Assembly: GCA_029261475.1 (NCBI GenBank)
Contig: JAJDBG010000080.1
Location: 1-40,546 of the forward strand
DNA: 40,546 nt
Source: Nitrospinaceae bacterium
Lineage (GTDB): Bacteria > Nitrospinota > Nitrospinia > Nitrospinales > VA-1
Direction of reading: 5' to 3'
The notes beneath the pieces were generated by a model. The model was not told where the DNA came from, made no database searches, and saw only the letters and a list, made by a program, of their open reading frames with translations. Below, piece by piece: positions 25,271 through 33,022 of the stretch. The translations under genes were made by a program, and so were the position numbers. Position 1 is the stretch's first letter. Every line of letters starts with the position of its first letter.

Positions 25271-26410
25271 TTGTCCGATCTTCATATTTTACATTCTGAA
25301 TCTGCCACCGGCTGGGGTGGCCAGGAAATACGTGTCTTTCAGGAGAGCCTTCTTCTTCTCGAACGTGGCCATCAAGTAGACATCGTCTGCCAACCCAATA
25401 CCCCTTTGGCCAAGCACTGCCAAGCCTTGAGTCATCCAAACTTTCGTTTTTTTTGCAGGGAGATGAGGAAATCCTTTTGCCCTGCATCTCTTGCTGGGGT
25501 CTACCTATTGCTCAAGAAGTTGCGCCCGGATATTGTTCACACACACAGTTCGGTCGATAGTTGGCAATTTTCTTTGGCAAGCAAAGTACTTAAAATTCCT
25601 GTAGTGCGGAGTCGACATGTATCGCTCCCCATTCGAGGATATTTCCCCAATTCGTGGCTCTATTCTTCCGGCCCCGCTCGTATCATCACCAGCGGGGAGG
25701 CCATTTCAGAAATTGTCACTCAGGTAGGTGGTGTCAAACGAGAAAATGTAACTTCTGTTTCTGCGGGTGTGAATTTAAAACGATTCGATTTTAAAATTTC
25801 TGGCACCGAATTTCGTAAAACCCTGGGCCTTGAAGAGAATCAACCTCTCATTGGAAAAATAGGAGTCATTCGCGGCTTCAAAGGCCACAATCAATTTCTG
25901 GATGCGATTCCCATCGTCTTGCAAAAAGTACCGTCTGCCCGATTTGTTATCGTGGGCGACGGCCCCGGATTCGATGAGATCAAGGGCAAGGTCACCGCTA
26001 AAGGTTTGGACAATTCAACGACCTTGTTAGGTCATCGAGATGATGTTCCCGAGATCATGGCAGGTTGTAACGTGCTGGCTTTGGCCTCTACTTCGGGAGA
26101 AGGCACACCGCAGGTGATACCGCAAGCTTTTGCAATGAAAACGCCGATGGTCGCAACTCGAATAGGCTCCACACCCGACCTTTTGGATAATGGCGAACGC
26201 GGAGTTCTGGTAGAGCCCGGAAGCGGGGAAGCCCTTGCGGAGGGTATTCTTCAACAATTGTCCGATCCTGTCAAAGCAATGGAGAAAGCAGAACGTGCTT
26301 ACCAATATTGCATAAAAGAGCTGACTGACGAACTCATGATTCAACAAACTATTGAAGTTTACGACGCTATTTTGAACTCGCATCCGCTCAAAACCAACGG
26401 TCAAAAATGA
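25271..26410 (+). CDS. Glycosyltransferase family 4
   Basis: A GT-B enzyme of about 379 aa. N-terminal HILHSESATGWGGQEIRVF is the typical acceptor-domain opening. The donor site reads STSGEGTPQVIPQAFAMKTPMVATRIGS. There is no good start codon: TTG at 25271 fits the usual position directly before the first strand, while TTG at 25229 would add 14 residues. It overlaps the next GT4 gene by four bases (ATGA), so the two enzymes are co-translated and probably act in succession. Confidence 0.88.
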   Translation: MSDLHILHSESATGWGGQEIRVFQESLLLLERGHQVDIVCQPNTPLAKHCQALSHPNFRFFCREMRKSFCPASLAGVYLLLKKLRPDIVHTHSSVDSWQFSLASKVLKIPVVRSRHVSLPIRGYFPNSWLYSSGPARIITSGEAISEIVTQVGGVKRENVTSVSAGVNLKRFDFKISGTEFRKTLGLEENQPLIGKIGVIRGFKGHNQFLDAIPIVLQKVPSARFVIVGDGPGFDEIKGKVTAKGLDNSTTLLGHRDDVPEIMAGCNVLALASTSGEGTPQVIPQAFAMKTPMVATRIGSTPDLLDNGERGVLVEPGSGEALAEGILQQLSDPVKAMEKAERAYQYCIKELTDELMIQQTIEVYDAILNSHPLKTNGQK

Positions 26411-27546
26411 AGATCGCGGTGATCCGGCAAAAATACGTCAATTACGGCGGCGCGGAAAGTTTTGTCGCAAACTACGCCGAGTCCATGGCCGAAGAAGGTC
26501 ACGAAATCCACATATTCGCTAATAAATGGACAGCCTCAAAAAGCACCAACATTCAAATCCATCCTGTCCCCGCCATCAAAATCAATTCATTCATTCGATC
26601 TTTGTCCTTTGCCTGGTTTGCTGGAAGAGCCGTGAGACGCGGTTCCTTCGACATCGTTCAAAGCCACGAACGAATTTTCTCGCAAGATGTTTTTCGGGCA
26701 GGCGATGGTTGCCACAAACAATGGCTGGAGTTGAGAAAAAGGAAACTTTCGCCATTCAAAAAACTTTCACTGGCTTTTAGCCCATTCCATCGCTTGATAC
26801 TGAGACTGGAGAAATCTATCTTTGAAACTCAAGCCTGCAATAAAGTGATCGCCATTTCAGAAATGGTCAAGCAGGACATTCAGGAACATTATCAGGTGCC
26901 CGATGGGAAAATCACCGTGATTTACAATGGGGTTTCCCTGCAACGATTTCATCCTGACAATAAAAAGTCTAAAGGAGAGGCCATTCGTCGCCAATTGGGT
27001 GTGAACCCTGATGAAATCCTTATCCTGCATGTCGGGTCGGGATTTGAACGCAAAGGAACGGGAGTTCTCCTCGAAGCATTTGAAAAACTTGCAGACTTTC
27101 CCTGGCGTCTCGCCTTGCTCGGCAAAGCAAATTGGTCTCAAAAGTTACAGGACCTGCCGCAATCGATTCGAGATAAAATCATCCCTTTGGACCCTGTTGA
27201 TGACGTGGAAAATTATTATGCCGCGGCGGATCTGTTTGTCCTGCCATCTATATACGAGCCTTTTGGGAACGCCGTTCTAGAAGCATTAGCAACAGGACTG
27301 CCCGTCATCGTCAGTCGTGCTTGTGGGTCGGCTGAGATTTTGACACCTGATGAAGAGGGCATGGTTTTGGAGAATCCAGAAGACTTCCGCGAACTGGCGG
27401 ATAAAATCAATCGGCTGGCCGATTCAAATCGTAGAAAACAAATGGGCTTAAAAGCAAGAATTCTGGCAGAAAAATTTACGGGAAAGCGCAACGCTCAGGC
27501 AATGCTGGCTATCTACAAGGAAATTATCGACGCGAAAAATGCCTGA
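26407..27546 (+). CDS. Glycosyltransferase family 4
   Basis: A 379-aa GT-B enzyme. The N terminus KIAVIRQKYVNYGGAESFV resembles WaaG/PimA-type acceptor domains. The donor signature is PSIYEPFGNAVLEALATGLPVIVSRACGSAEIL. The 60-130 region (SHERIFSQDVFRAGDGCHKQWL) is reminiscent of WaaG-like LPS core glucosyltransferases. It ends one base into the A-run of the terminator that serves the opposite-strand gene. Confidence 0.93.
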   Translation: MKIAVIRQKYVNYGGAESFVANYAESMAEEGHEIHIFANKWTASKSTNIQIHPVPAIKINSFIRSLSFAWFAGRAVRRGSFDIVQSHERIFSQDVFRAGDGCHKQWLELRKRKLSPFKKLSLAFSPFHRLILRLEKSIFETQACNKVIAISEMVKQDIQEHYQVPDGKITVIYNGVSLQRFHPDNKKSKGEAIRRQLGVNPDEILILHVGSGFERKGTGVLLEAFEKLADFPWRLALLGKANWSQKLQDLPQSIRDKIIPLDPVDDVENYYAAADLFVLPSIYEPFGNAVLEALATGLPVIVSRACGSAEILTPDEEGMVLENPEDFRELADKINRLADSNRRKQMGLKARILAEKFTGKRNAQAMLAIYKEIIDAKNA

Positions 27547-27590
27547 AAAAAACCGCCCAAGTAAGAGTGGAGAGCCTCTTACTTGGGCGG
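27546..27590 (-). terminator. Strong Rho-independent terminator of the 66-aa gene
   Basis: A perfect 15-bp stem (27553-27567 with 27576-27590, CCGCCCAAGTAAGAG and its complement) with an 8-nt loop, followed on the minus strand by seven T (A-run 27546-27552). It lies 29 bases after the 66-aa gene's stop and abuts the convergent GT4 stop codon. On the plus strand no T-tract follows. Confidence 0.93.
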
Positions 27591-27618
27591 CAGGAGCGAC
27601 ACAGGAGGAAATAAAAAC

Positions 27619-27819
27619 TTACGAACTAATATTCTCAGGGAACTTAAGATCTAAATGTTCTTTCACCCATCGAGGTGTCTGCGTTTTACCATTGGAAACC
27701 AGTGTGATGTTGTTCTCTGAATTATAAAAATCGTCCCAAAATTTTTGACTGAGTTCTTCACTTTTAATGGTTTTCTCTATTTCACCGTCCGACTTGAAAA
27801 TTCTCACCTGATAAAACAT
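27619..27819 (-). CDS. Orphan 66-aa protein (hypothetical, well-expressed signals)
   Basis: A 66-aa soluble protein with no membrane segment or signal peptide; not recognised. The sequence starts MFYQVRIFKSDGEIEKTIKS and has three aromatic and charged beta/alpha segments, ending RWVKEHLDLKFPENISS. Evidence that it is real: a GGAGGTGA ribosome-binding site at ideal spacing, a plausible promoter at 27856-27885, and a 15-bp intrinsic terminator just after the stop. It forms its own monocistronic unit between the glycosyltransferase and CDGSH genes, which suggests an abundant small protein of unknown role. Confidence 0.85.
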   Translation of the reverse strand: MFYQVRIFKSDGEIEKTIKSEELSQKFWDDFYNSENNITLVSNGKTQTPRWVKEHLDLKFPENISS

Positions 27820-27855
27820 AAGTCACCTCCGAATTTTGGACTCAATACCATTTGG

Positions 27856-27885
27856 TCTATACCGGGAAAGGCTTTGCCCTGTAAA
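27856..27885 (-). promoter_or_regulatory. Probable promoter of the 66-aa gene
   Basis: On the minus strand TTTACA (27880-27885, 5 of 6 to the -35 consensus) is followed 18 bases later by TATAGA (27856-27861), about 37 bases before the ATG. The rest of the 335-base gap 27820-28154 has no gene, only the two repeats listed separately. Confidence 0.5.
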
Positions 27886-27966
27886 AAATGAAACTTTGAT
27901 GGAGCAAAAATCCTTTGTCTATGGTTTAGATTATAGGAAAACCTTGTTTCATATCGGTGAAGATCA

Positions 27967-27985
27967 AGTTACAATTTAGTTACAA
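27967..27985. repeat. Paired AGTTACAA direct repeats, one helical turn apart
   Basis: AGTTACAA occurs at 27967-27974 and again at 27978-27985, an 11-base period that places both on the same DNA face. It lies upstream of the promoter of the 66-aa gene, so it could be an activator site. It may also be chance in an AT-rich stretch. Confidence 0.35.
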
Positions 27986-28095
27986 AAATAGAGCTATAAG
28001 ACTACTTTCAAAGCCGCTGAATTGAGTGGAATTTACAAACGGGGGAAAGTCGAGAGGAAGGAAATTTTATTCAGAGCGGTAATAGAAGGGGCAAC

Positions 28096-28138
28096 TCTTT
28101 GGCTATCAAAACCTGGAAAAGGTTCTGACAGCCAAAGA
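28096..28138. repeat. Nested inverted repeat downstream of the CDGSH gene
   Basis: TCTTTGGCT (28096-28104) pairs with AGCCAAAGA (28130-28138), with an inner AACCT/AGGTT pair. It lies just after the stop of the minus-strand CDGSH gene. There is no T-run on either side, so it is probably a 3'-end stabilising hairpin and not a standard terminator. Confidence 0.5.
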
Positions 28139-28154
28139 CAATGATGAAATGAAA

Positions 28155-28385
28155 TTATGCTTTAGTGTGAGTTCCATCACAAAAAGGAGACTTTGCGGTA
28201 CGACCACAGTCGCAAATCACAACACGTTTGGTTCCCGTGATTTCTTGCTGTTTAGGCATTTTTCCAGTATTCATACGGGAATGAGCACCGTCGCAATAAG
28301 GTTTATTGGCAGATTCGCCACAGGTACAGTAATGCTTTGTGCCAGGAGTTTCATCTACAAATTGGGGCGCATTTTCGTAGGGCAT
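28155..28385 (-). CDS. Dual CDGSH iron-sulfur domain protein
   Basis: A 76-aa protein with two CDGSH-type [2Fe-2S] sites: C-x-C-x2-SANKPYCDGAH and C-x-C-x2-TAKSPFCDGTH, each with the 3-Cys, 1-His ligand set. This is the tandem arrangement of MiNT-type proteins. Redox or cluster-transfer functions are known for the family, and the client here is unknown. The frame extends upstream, but the ATG at 28383-28385 is preceded by AAGGAAAGGA, so I choose it. Divergent from the downstream SDR gene; no link to the glycan locus is apparent. Confidence 0.93.
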   Translation of the reverse strand: MPYENAPQFVDETPGTKHYCTCGESANKPYCDGAHSRMNTGKMPKQQEITGTKRVVICDCGRTAKSPFCDGTHTKA

Positions 28386-28543
28386 AATAAATCCTTTCCT
28401 TAAGGAATTTGAGAGCAGGTGTTTCCCCTCGTTATACAAATTTAGTCTGTTAAAATTACGAATATTAGAGTCTTTGTCAAGTTTAAATCTCCCTACTAAA
28501 ACCAATTGCCATTTGGCGGGGCCCCTAGATCAGGAATCTTCGA

Positions 28544-29911
28544 ATGAAAATTTTATTATCAGGTGCTACGGGATTGATTGGCTCTGCACTAGCAAGACAA
28601 CTCATTCAAAATGGTCATTCTCTCCACGTCCTTTCCCGCGACCCCGCCAAGGCAACTGATAAACTGCCTCACACTTGCCATATCCAATTTTGGAATCCCG
28701 ACGACCCGCAATTCCATTTAGAAATTGAAGATGGCACCGAAGCAGTTATTCATCTTGCAGGAGAATCTGTAGTAGGTGGACGTTGGACATCAGCGTTTAA
28801 AAATAAAATCCGCGATTCCAGAATTAACTCCACACCCCTGCTGGTCGATGCCATCGAACGGATGCGAACACCACCAAAAACTTTTATTTGCGCAAGTGCC
28901 ATTGGCATTTATGGTGACCGACAGGAGGAAGAGCTGACGGAATCTTCCTCCCCGGGCGAAGGTTTTCTCGCTCAAGTCTGCAAAGCCTGGGAAACAGAAT
29001 CCGCTCGCGTCCAAGAACTTGGCCTGCGCTGGGTCACTCTAAGAATAGGCCTGGTGCTCGATTTTGAAGCCACCGCGATGCAACGAATATTACCCGCTTT
29101 CCGCTTGGGACTGGGCACCGTTCTCGGTACGGGAAAACAGTGGATGAGCTGGATCCACCGACAGGATTTGGTTGATATGTTCTTACACGCTCTCACAAAC
29201 ACAGACCTGAAGGGACCTGTCAATGCCGTAGCTCCCGATCCTGCACGCAACGAATCGTTTTCAAAAATTTTAGGGAAGTCACTCCACCGTCCTGTTTTGT
29301 TTCGCGCTCCTGGTTGGGGACTCAAAATTCTTTTGGGGCAGAGCGCAGAATTACTGCTGGCAAGTCAAAAAGTTTCCGCTCAAAAAATTCTGGGACAGGG
29401 TTTTAAATTTTCATATCCCAATCTCAATTCAGCACTGGAGGAAATTTGCGGGCACCGTGAGCATCTCCTGATAAGGGAACAATGGATCGCACAACCTCTG
29501 GAAACAAGTTTTGAATTTCTATCTCGAATAGAAAATATAGAACCACTTGCACCACCTGATTTCAAATTTAGAATCGTCCGCACATCTCATTCCAAACTCG
29601 ACAAAGGAGTTTTATTGGATTATCGTCTCCGAGCAATGGGTTTGCCCATGCGCTGGCGTTCAAAAATCACAGCATTCAATCCGCCACACTCTTTTTCTGA
29701 TGAGCAGGTCAAAGGACCTTATGCTCTGTGGCAACATCAGCATGAGTTTTTCGCGGTCGATGGAGGAACCTTGACCCGCGAAACGGTAAAATATGTTCTT
29801 CCGTTTGGAGCACTTGGCACTGCATTTGGTCTTTTTCTAGTGCAGAAAGATCTGGATCGCATTTTTTCATACCGCCGCAGAAAAATCGAAGAGCTATTGG
29901 ATAATCCATAG
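28544..29911 (+). CDS. TIGR01777-family SDR fused to a C-terminal SRPBCC (cyclase/START-like) domain
   Basis: A 455-aa protein. The N-terminal NAD-binding motif SGATGLIGSALAR has GxxGxxG at residues 7-13. SAIGIYGDR and SWIHRQDLVDM are typical of the YfcH/TIGR01777 branch, with a DUF1731-like C-terminal piece to about 300. Residues ~340-455 (FKFRIVRTSHSKLDKG, NPPHSFSDEQVKGPY) form an SRPBCC hydrophobic-ligand domain. The fusion occurs in other bacteria; its substrate is unknown. AGGAATC precedes the ATG. It lies 42 bases before the MBOAT gene, possibly co-transcribed. Confidence 0.9.
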   Translation: MKILLSGATGLIGSALARQLIQNGHSLHVLSRDPAKATDKLPHTCHIQFWNPDDPQFHLEIEDGTEAVIHLAGESVVGGRWTSAFKNKIRDSRINSTPLLVDAIERMRTPPKTFICASAIGIYGDRQEEELTESSSPGEGFLAQVCKAWETESARVQELGLRWVTLRIGLVLDFEATAMQRILPAFRLGLGTVLGTGKQWMSWIHRQDLVDMFLHALTNTDLKGPVNAVAPDPARNESFSKILGKSLHRPVLFRAPGWGLKILLGQSAELLLASQKVSAQKILGQGFKFSYPNLNSALEEICGHREHLLIREQWIAQPLETSFEFLSRIENIEPLAPPDFKFRIVRTSHSKLDKGVLLDYRLRAMGLPMRWRSKITAFNPPHSFSDEQVKGPYALWQHQHEFFAVDGGTLTRETVKYVLPFGALGTAFGLFLVQKDLDRIFSYRRRKIEELLDNP

Positions 29912-29953
29912 CCATTCGCAATTTTAGTTTCCACGAAAGCATTCCAATAAATT

Positions 29954-31429
29954 ATGGGTTTCAATTCATACGCTTTTATATTCTTCTTCCTGCCTTTGGC
30001 CTGGACGCTCTTCTACCTGATCGCCAGAGCCAATGGCCCTGCTATTTTATGGCTGGTCGGAGCGTCTATTACTTTCTACGCATGGAATGATCCTTTGCTG
30101 ATTTCCTTGATGATCGTGTCTTTACTCATCAATTACGCACTGGCTCTGAAAATGAAAGTCAGTGCGGGCAAATCTTCTCCTCCTATAAAACGTTTTTTCA
30201 TCACAGGCGTCTTCATCAACCTCACTCTATTGTTTTTTTTCAAGGGGATGATCTCCAATGACGCACACTATCAAATCGCCTTTGATTCAAGCCTCACAAC
30301 AGGTTTCCCACTCGCCCTCTCGTTCATGACTTTCCAGCAAATACTGTTCTTGGCTGAATTGAAAAGCGGAAAAACGGAAAACCCTGATTTTTTGAATTAC
30401 TGTTTGTACATGATTTTTTTTCCACAACTACTGGCGGGTCCACTTGTCAAACCCCAGCATTTTTTTCAACAAATCGCGGAAGAAAAGTTTTTCAGAATCT
30501 ATTGGAATTATATTCCGGCAGGTTTGACCCTGTTCTCTCTCGGTCTCTTTAAAAAAGTTGCGCTTGCAGATCCCATTGCTCGTTTTTCGGATTCGGCTTT
30601 CAACGCCGCTCACCTAGGAGCAACTCTAACAACGGGAGAAGCATGGAGCGGAGCCTTGTCTTTTAGCTTTCAGATTTATTTTGATCTCTCGGGTTACGCC
30701 GATATGGCGATGGGCGTCGCTCTTCTATTTGGGCTACGTCTGCCTTGGAACTTCAACTCACCTTATAAAGCCGATAGCATCATCGAGTTTTGGAGACGTT
30801 GGCACATGACGCTCTCTCAATTTGCCCGTGACTTGATATATATTCCGCTCGGTGGATCGGAAAAGGGGTTCATGCGACAAGCCTTTTGCCTGCTGACTGT
30901 AATGGTGTTGACCGGACTTTGGCATGGCGCAGGCGCGACATTTATCGTTTGGGGTGCCCTGCACGGGATTTTGCTTTGCATCAACCACAGTTGGCAACGC
31001 TTTTTTCCGGACAAGACTTTAGCAAATCAACCCGCATGGGGAGTCTGGATAAAACGATTCGCAACATTTATGAGCCTGGTCCTGCTTTGGGTCGTGTTCC
31101 GCGCTGAGAATATGGACACCGCTCTTTCTATATGGAAGTCTATGCTGGGGATGCAAAGTGATGTCGCAAATGGATTCAACAATGTGAAAATTGGCGAAGA
31201 CCGTTTATGGGTTCTTGCCGCACTTGCATGGCTGGCCCCGAATTCGCGTGAATGGATGACCCGATTTTTTTCAGCTTTCGATTCATCCCAAAATACAAAC
31301 CAAACAACACTGAACAAAAAATTGGAATGGCGTCCCAACGAATATTGGGCCGCATTTCTGGCAATGCTATTTATCGTCGCTCTCTTGCAATTGCCCGCAA
31401 GTCGAGAGTTTATTTATCTACAGTTTTAG
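29954..31429 (+). CDS. AlgI-type MBOAT O-acyltransferase with C-terminal FIYLQF
   Basis: A 491-aa polytopic membrane protein. The opening MGFNSYAFIFFFLPLAW is classic for AlgI-like MBOATs. Catalytic region: FWRRWHMTLSQFARD (H284) and TGLWHGAGATFIVWGALHG (H324). It ends with R-E485-F486-I487-Y488-L489-Q490-F491, the same C-terminal tail seen on the 50-aa peptide of the other MBOAT module. Role: O-acylation (often acetylation) of an exported polysaccharide. Its likely partner is the SGNH protein encoded 35 bases downstream. Confidence 0.95.
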   Translation: MGFNSYAFIFFFLPLAWTLFYLIARANGPAILWLVGASITFYAWNDPLLISLMIVSLLINYALALKMKVSAGKSSPPIKRFFITGVFINLTLLFFFKGMISNDAHYQIAFDSSLTTGFPLALSFMTFQQILFLAELKSGKTENPDFLNYCLYMIFFPQLLAGPLVKPQHFFQQIAEEKFFRIYWNYIPAGLTLFSLGLFKKVALADPIARFSDSAFNAAHLGATLTTGEAWSGALSFSFQIYFDLSGYADMAMGVALLFGLRLPWNFNSPYKADSIIEFWRRWHMTLSQFARDLIYIPLGGSEKGFMRQAFCLLTVMVLTGLWHGAGATFIVWGALHGILLCINHSWQRFFPDKTLANQPAWGVWIKRFATFMSLVLLWVVFRAENMDTALSIWKSMLGMQSDVANGFNNVKIGEDRLWVLAALAWLAPNSREWMTRFFSAFDSSQNTNQTTLNKKLEWRPNEYWAAFLAMLFIVALLQLPASREFIYLQF

Positions 31430-31464
31430 CTTTTAGCAATCATGAATCTTATTGAAAAGAATTA

Positions 31465-32736
31465 ATGAAAGACGCTATCAAATTCATTCTCGTTTTCAAG
31501 CTATGCATCCTGCAAGTGCTACTTGTTATTGGAGCCTTGAACTGGTTTGTCGACCCCTATTCTGTACGCCGTCCGCCACCAGAAAACCCACGTCAACCCA
31601 TCTGGATGTCCAAACAATTGCGCATGGCGAAAGCTCTCTATGTCAATGAATTAAATCCAAAGGGAATCATCATAGGTGCCTCGACGGCCCAGTTAGCCCT
31701 CGATCCAAGCCATCCCGGCTGGCCCAATGAGATTAAATCTCGATACAATTTGGCTCTCCCCGGCGCAAACATGTACGAGAACCTGAGGTACTATCAGCAT
31801 GCTCGGGCAAATGCACCATTACAGCAAGTTATTCTCGGTCTCGACTTCGTTGCCTTCAACCAATTCTCCCCCTTAAGCCACGACTTCAAAGAATGGTTGA
31901 TAGCCACCGACAGAAAAGGTAACGCCAAGCAATCTTTTGTATTAAAGACCGCTGTGAGGCTATTTTCTCTCGATGCCTTGACCGCAAGTCAGAAAAAAAT
32001 ATTTACCAAAAGAAAAGCAACGCATTGGGCAAACGGGCGTGAGATTCCTGAGGAAACAGGCAAACGGCATTGGCATGAAGCAATGCTCGGCTCGGCCTCT
32101 GGCTTTGTCACACGCCTGTTATTGCCACCACCCAGTCATCGTTTCTGCATCGAAGATGCAACCGGAAACGATACCGCATTCGATCAATTGGAAACTCTTT
32201 TGCGCACTGCGGCGAACGATGGCACCGACATTCGCTTGTTCATCCAACCTTCACATGCATTTTTACTGGAAAGTTTGAGAATCAGTGGCTACTGGAATGA
32301 CTATGAAAATTGGGAAAGAAAGCTGGTCTCATTGGTTGCGAAAATCAACAAGGAGACAAAGCCTGGCAAGAAAATCGTATTATGGGATTTCAGTGGCTAC
32401 AACGCATTCACCAGCGAAGCACTTGCCGTAGACAGCGCAACGGCTATGAAATGGTACTGGGACTCGGGTCACTATAAAAAAGATTTGGGCGACCGAGTGC
32501 AGGACCGCATCTTTGGATTTAAACATCCCGATAGAATCGGATTGGAAAATTTTGGGGCCACGATCGATGCAAATACCATTGAATCGCATCTGAAAACAAT
32601 GGAAGAAAAACGGAAAATCTATTTAGAAACAAATAACAAAGATATTGAAGAACTGGAATCGCGGGTAAAAAACGCGCTCAAAAATATCCCTCCTTATGAT
32701 TGCCAATCCAGTACGCCTCTAAAGAGCAGGCTTTAG
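31465..32736 (+). CDS. SGNH-like membrane-anchored protein, partner of the AlgI-type MBOAT
   Basis: A 423-aa protein with an N-terminal membrane helix (~8-27) and an extracytoplasmic SGNH-like domain. IIIGASTAQLALD has candidate nucleophile S73; LALPGANMYENL is a block II-like glycine motif and VILGLDFVAFN is in the block III position. D333-S-G-H336 followed by YKKDLGDRVQDRIFG supplies the C-terminal Asp/His. Similar proteins usually follow MBOAT genes and complete acyl transfer to a glycan outside the cytoplasm. The reading frame ends 54 bases before a convergent short gene. Confidence 0.82.
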   Translation: MKDAIKFILVFKLCILQVLLVIGALNWFVDPYSVRRPPPENPRQPIWMSKQLRMAKALYVNELNPKGIIIGASTAQLALDPSHPGWPNEIKSRYNLALPGANMYENLRYYQHARANAPLQQVILGLDFVAFNQFSPLSHDFKEWLIATDRKGNAKQSFVLKTAVRLFSLDALTASQKKIFTKRKATHWANGREIPEETGKRHWHEAMLGSASGFVTRLLLPPPSHRFCIEDATGNDTAFDQLETLLRTAANDGTDIRLFIQPSHAFLLESLRISGYWNDYENWERKLVSLVAKINKETKPGKKIVLWDFSGYNAFTSEALAVDSATAMKWYWDSGHYKKDLGDRVQDRIFGFKHPDRIGLENFGATIDANTIESHLKTMEEKRKIYLETNNKDIEELESRVKNALKNIPPYDCQSSTPLKSRL

Positions 32737-32789
32737 CTCTTCCGTGCACTGAGGCAAACAAACCACAAGGCACCCTACGGACTAGCAGG

Positions 32790-32930
32790 CTAGCCCAGGT
32801 AGGTGAAATCCGATTCTGGATTGAGCGCAGACAGGGCCAGAATAATCAAGGTCAACACGATCATCATGATGAGAGGGATGAGGAGTACTTTCTTGTTTTC
32901 TTTTATAAATTCTGCAACTTTATCAAACAT
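32790..32930 (-). CDS. 46-aa single-pass membrane peptide (DUF5989-like)
   Basis: A 46-codon ORF: MFDKVAEFIKENKKVLLIPL then a hydrophobic helix, ending SDFTYLG. The start pattern (short amphipathic helix, lysines, LLIPL and one membrane helix) fits what I recall of the DUF5989 family, small proteins encoded beside MBOAT/SGNH genes. As I recall them, typical members end in F-I-Y-x-x-F; here only F-T-Y remains, two residues from the end. It lies 92 bases after the GT9 gene on the same strand; AAGGA lies about 12 bases upstream of the ATG. Too short for many gene finders. Confidence 0.65.
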   Translation of the reverse strand: MFDKVAEFIKENKKVLLIPLIMMIVLTLIILALSALNPESDFTYLG

Positions 32931-33022
32931 AATAACGAGTCATCCTTTTTCTATAAAAGTTTCTTTGCTGAAATTATAGCCTTCCGGCCGGCAATCCACA
33001 AAAACACAAGCTTTGTTCTTTT

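Noticed and set aside
28096-28138. Rho-independent terminator of the CDGSH gene
   Set aside because: The inverted repeat is real, but no T-tract follows on the minus strand.
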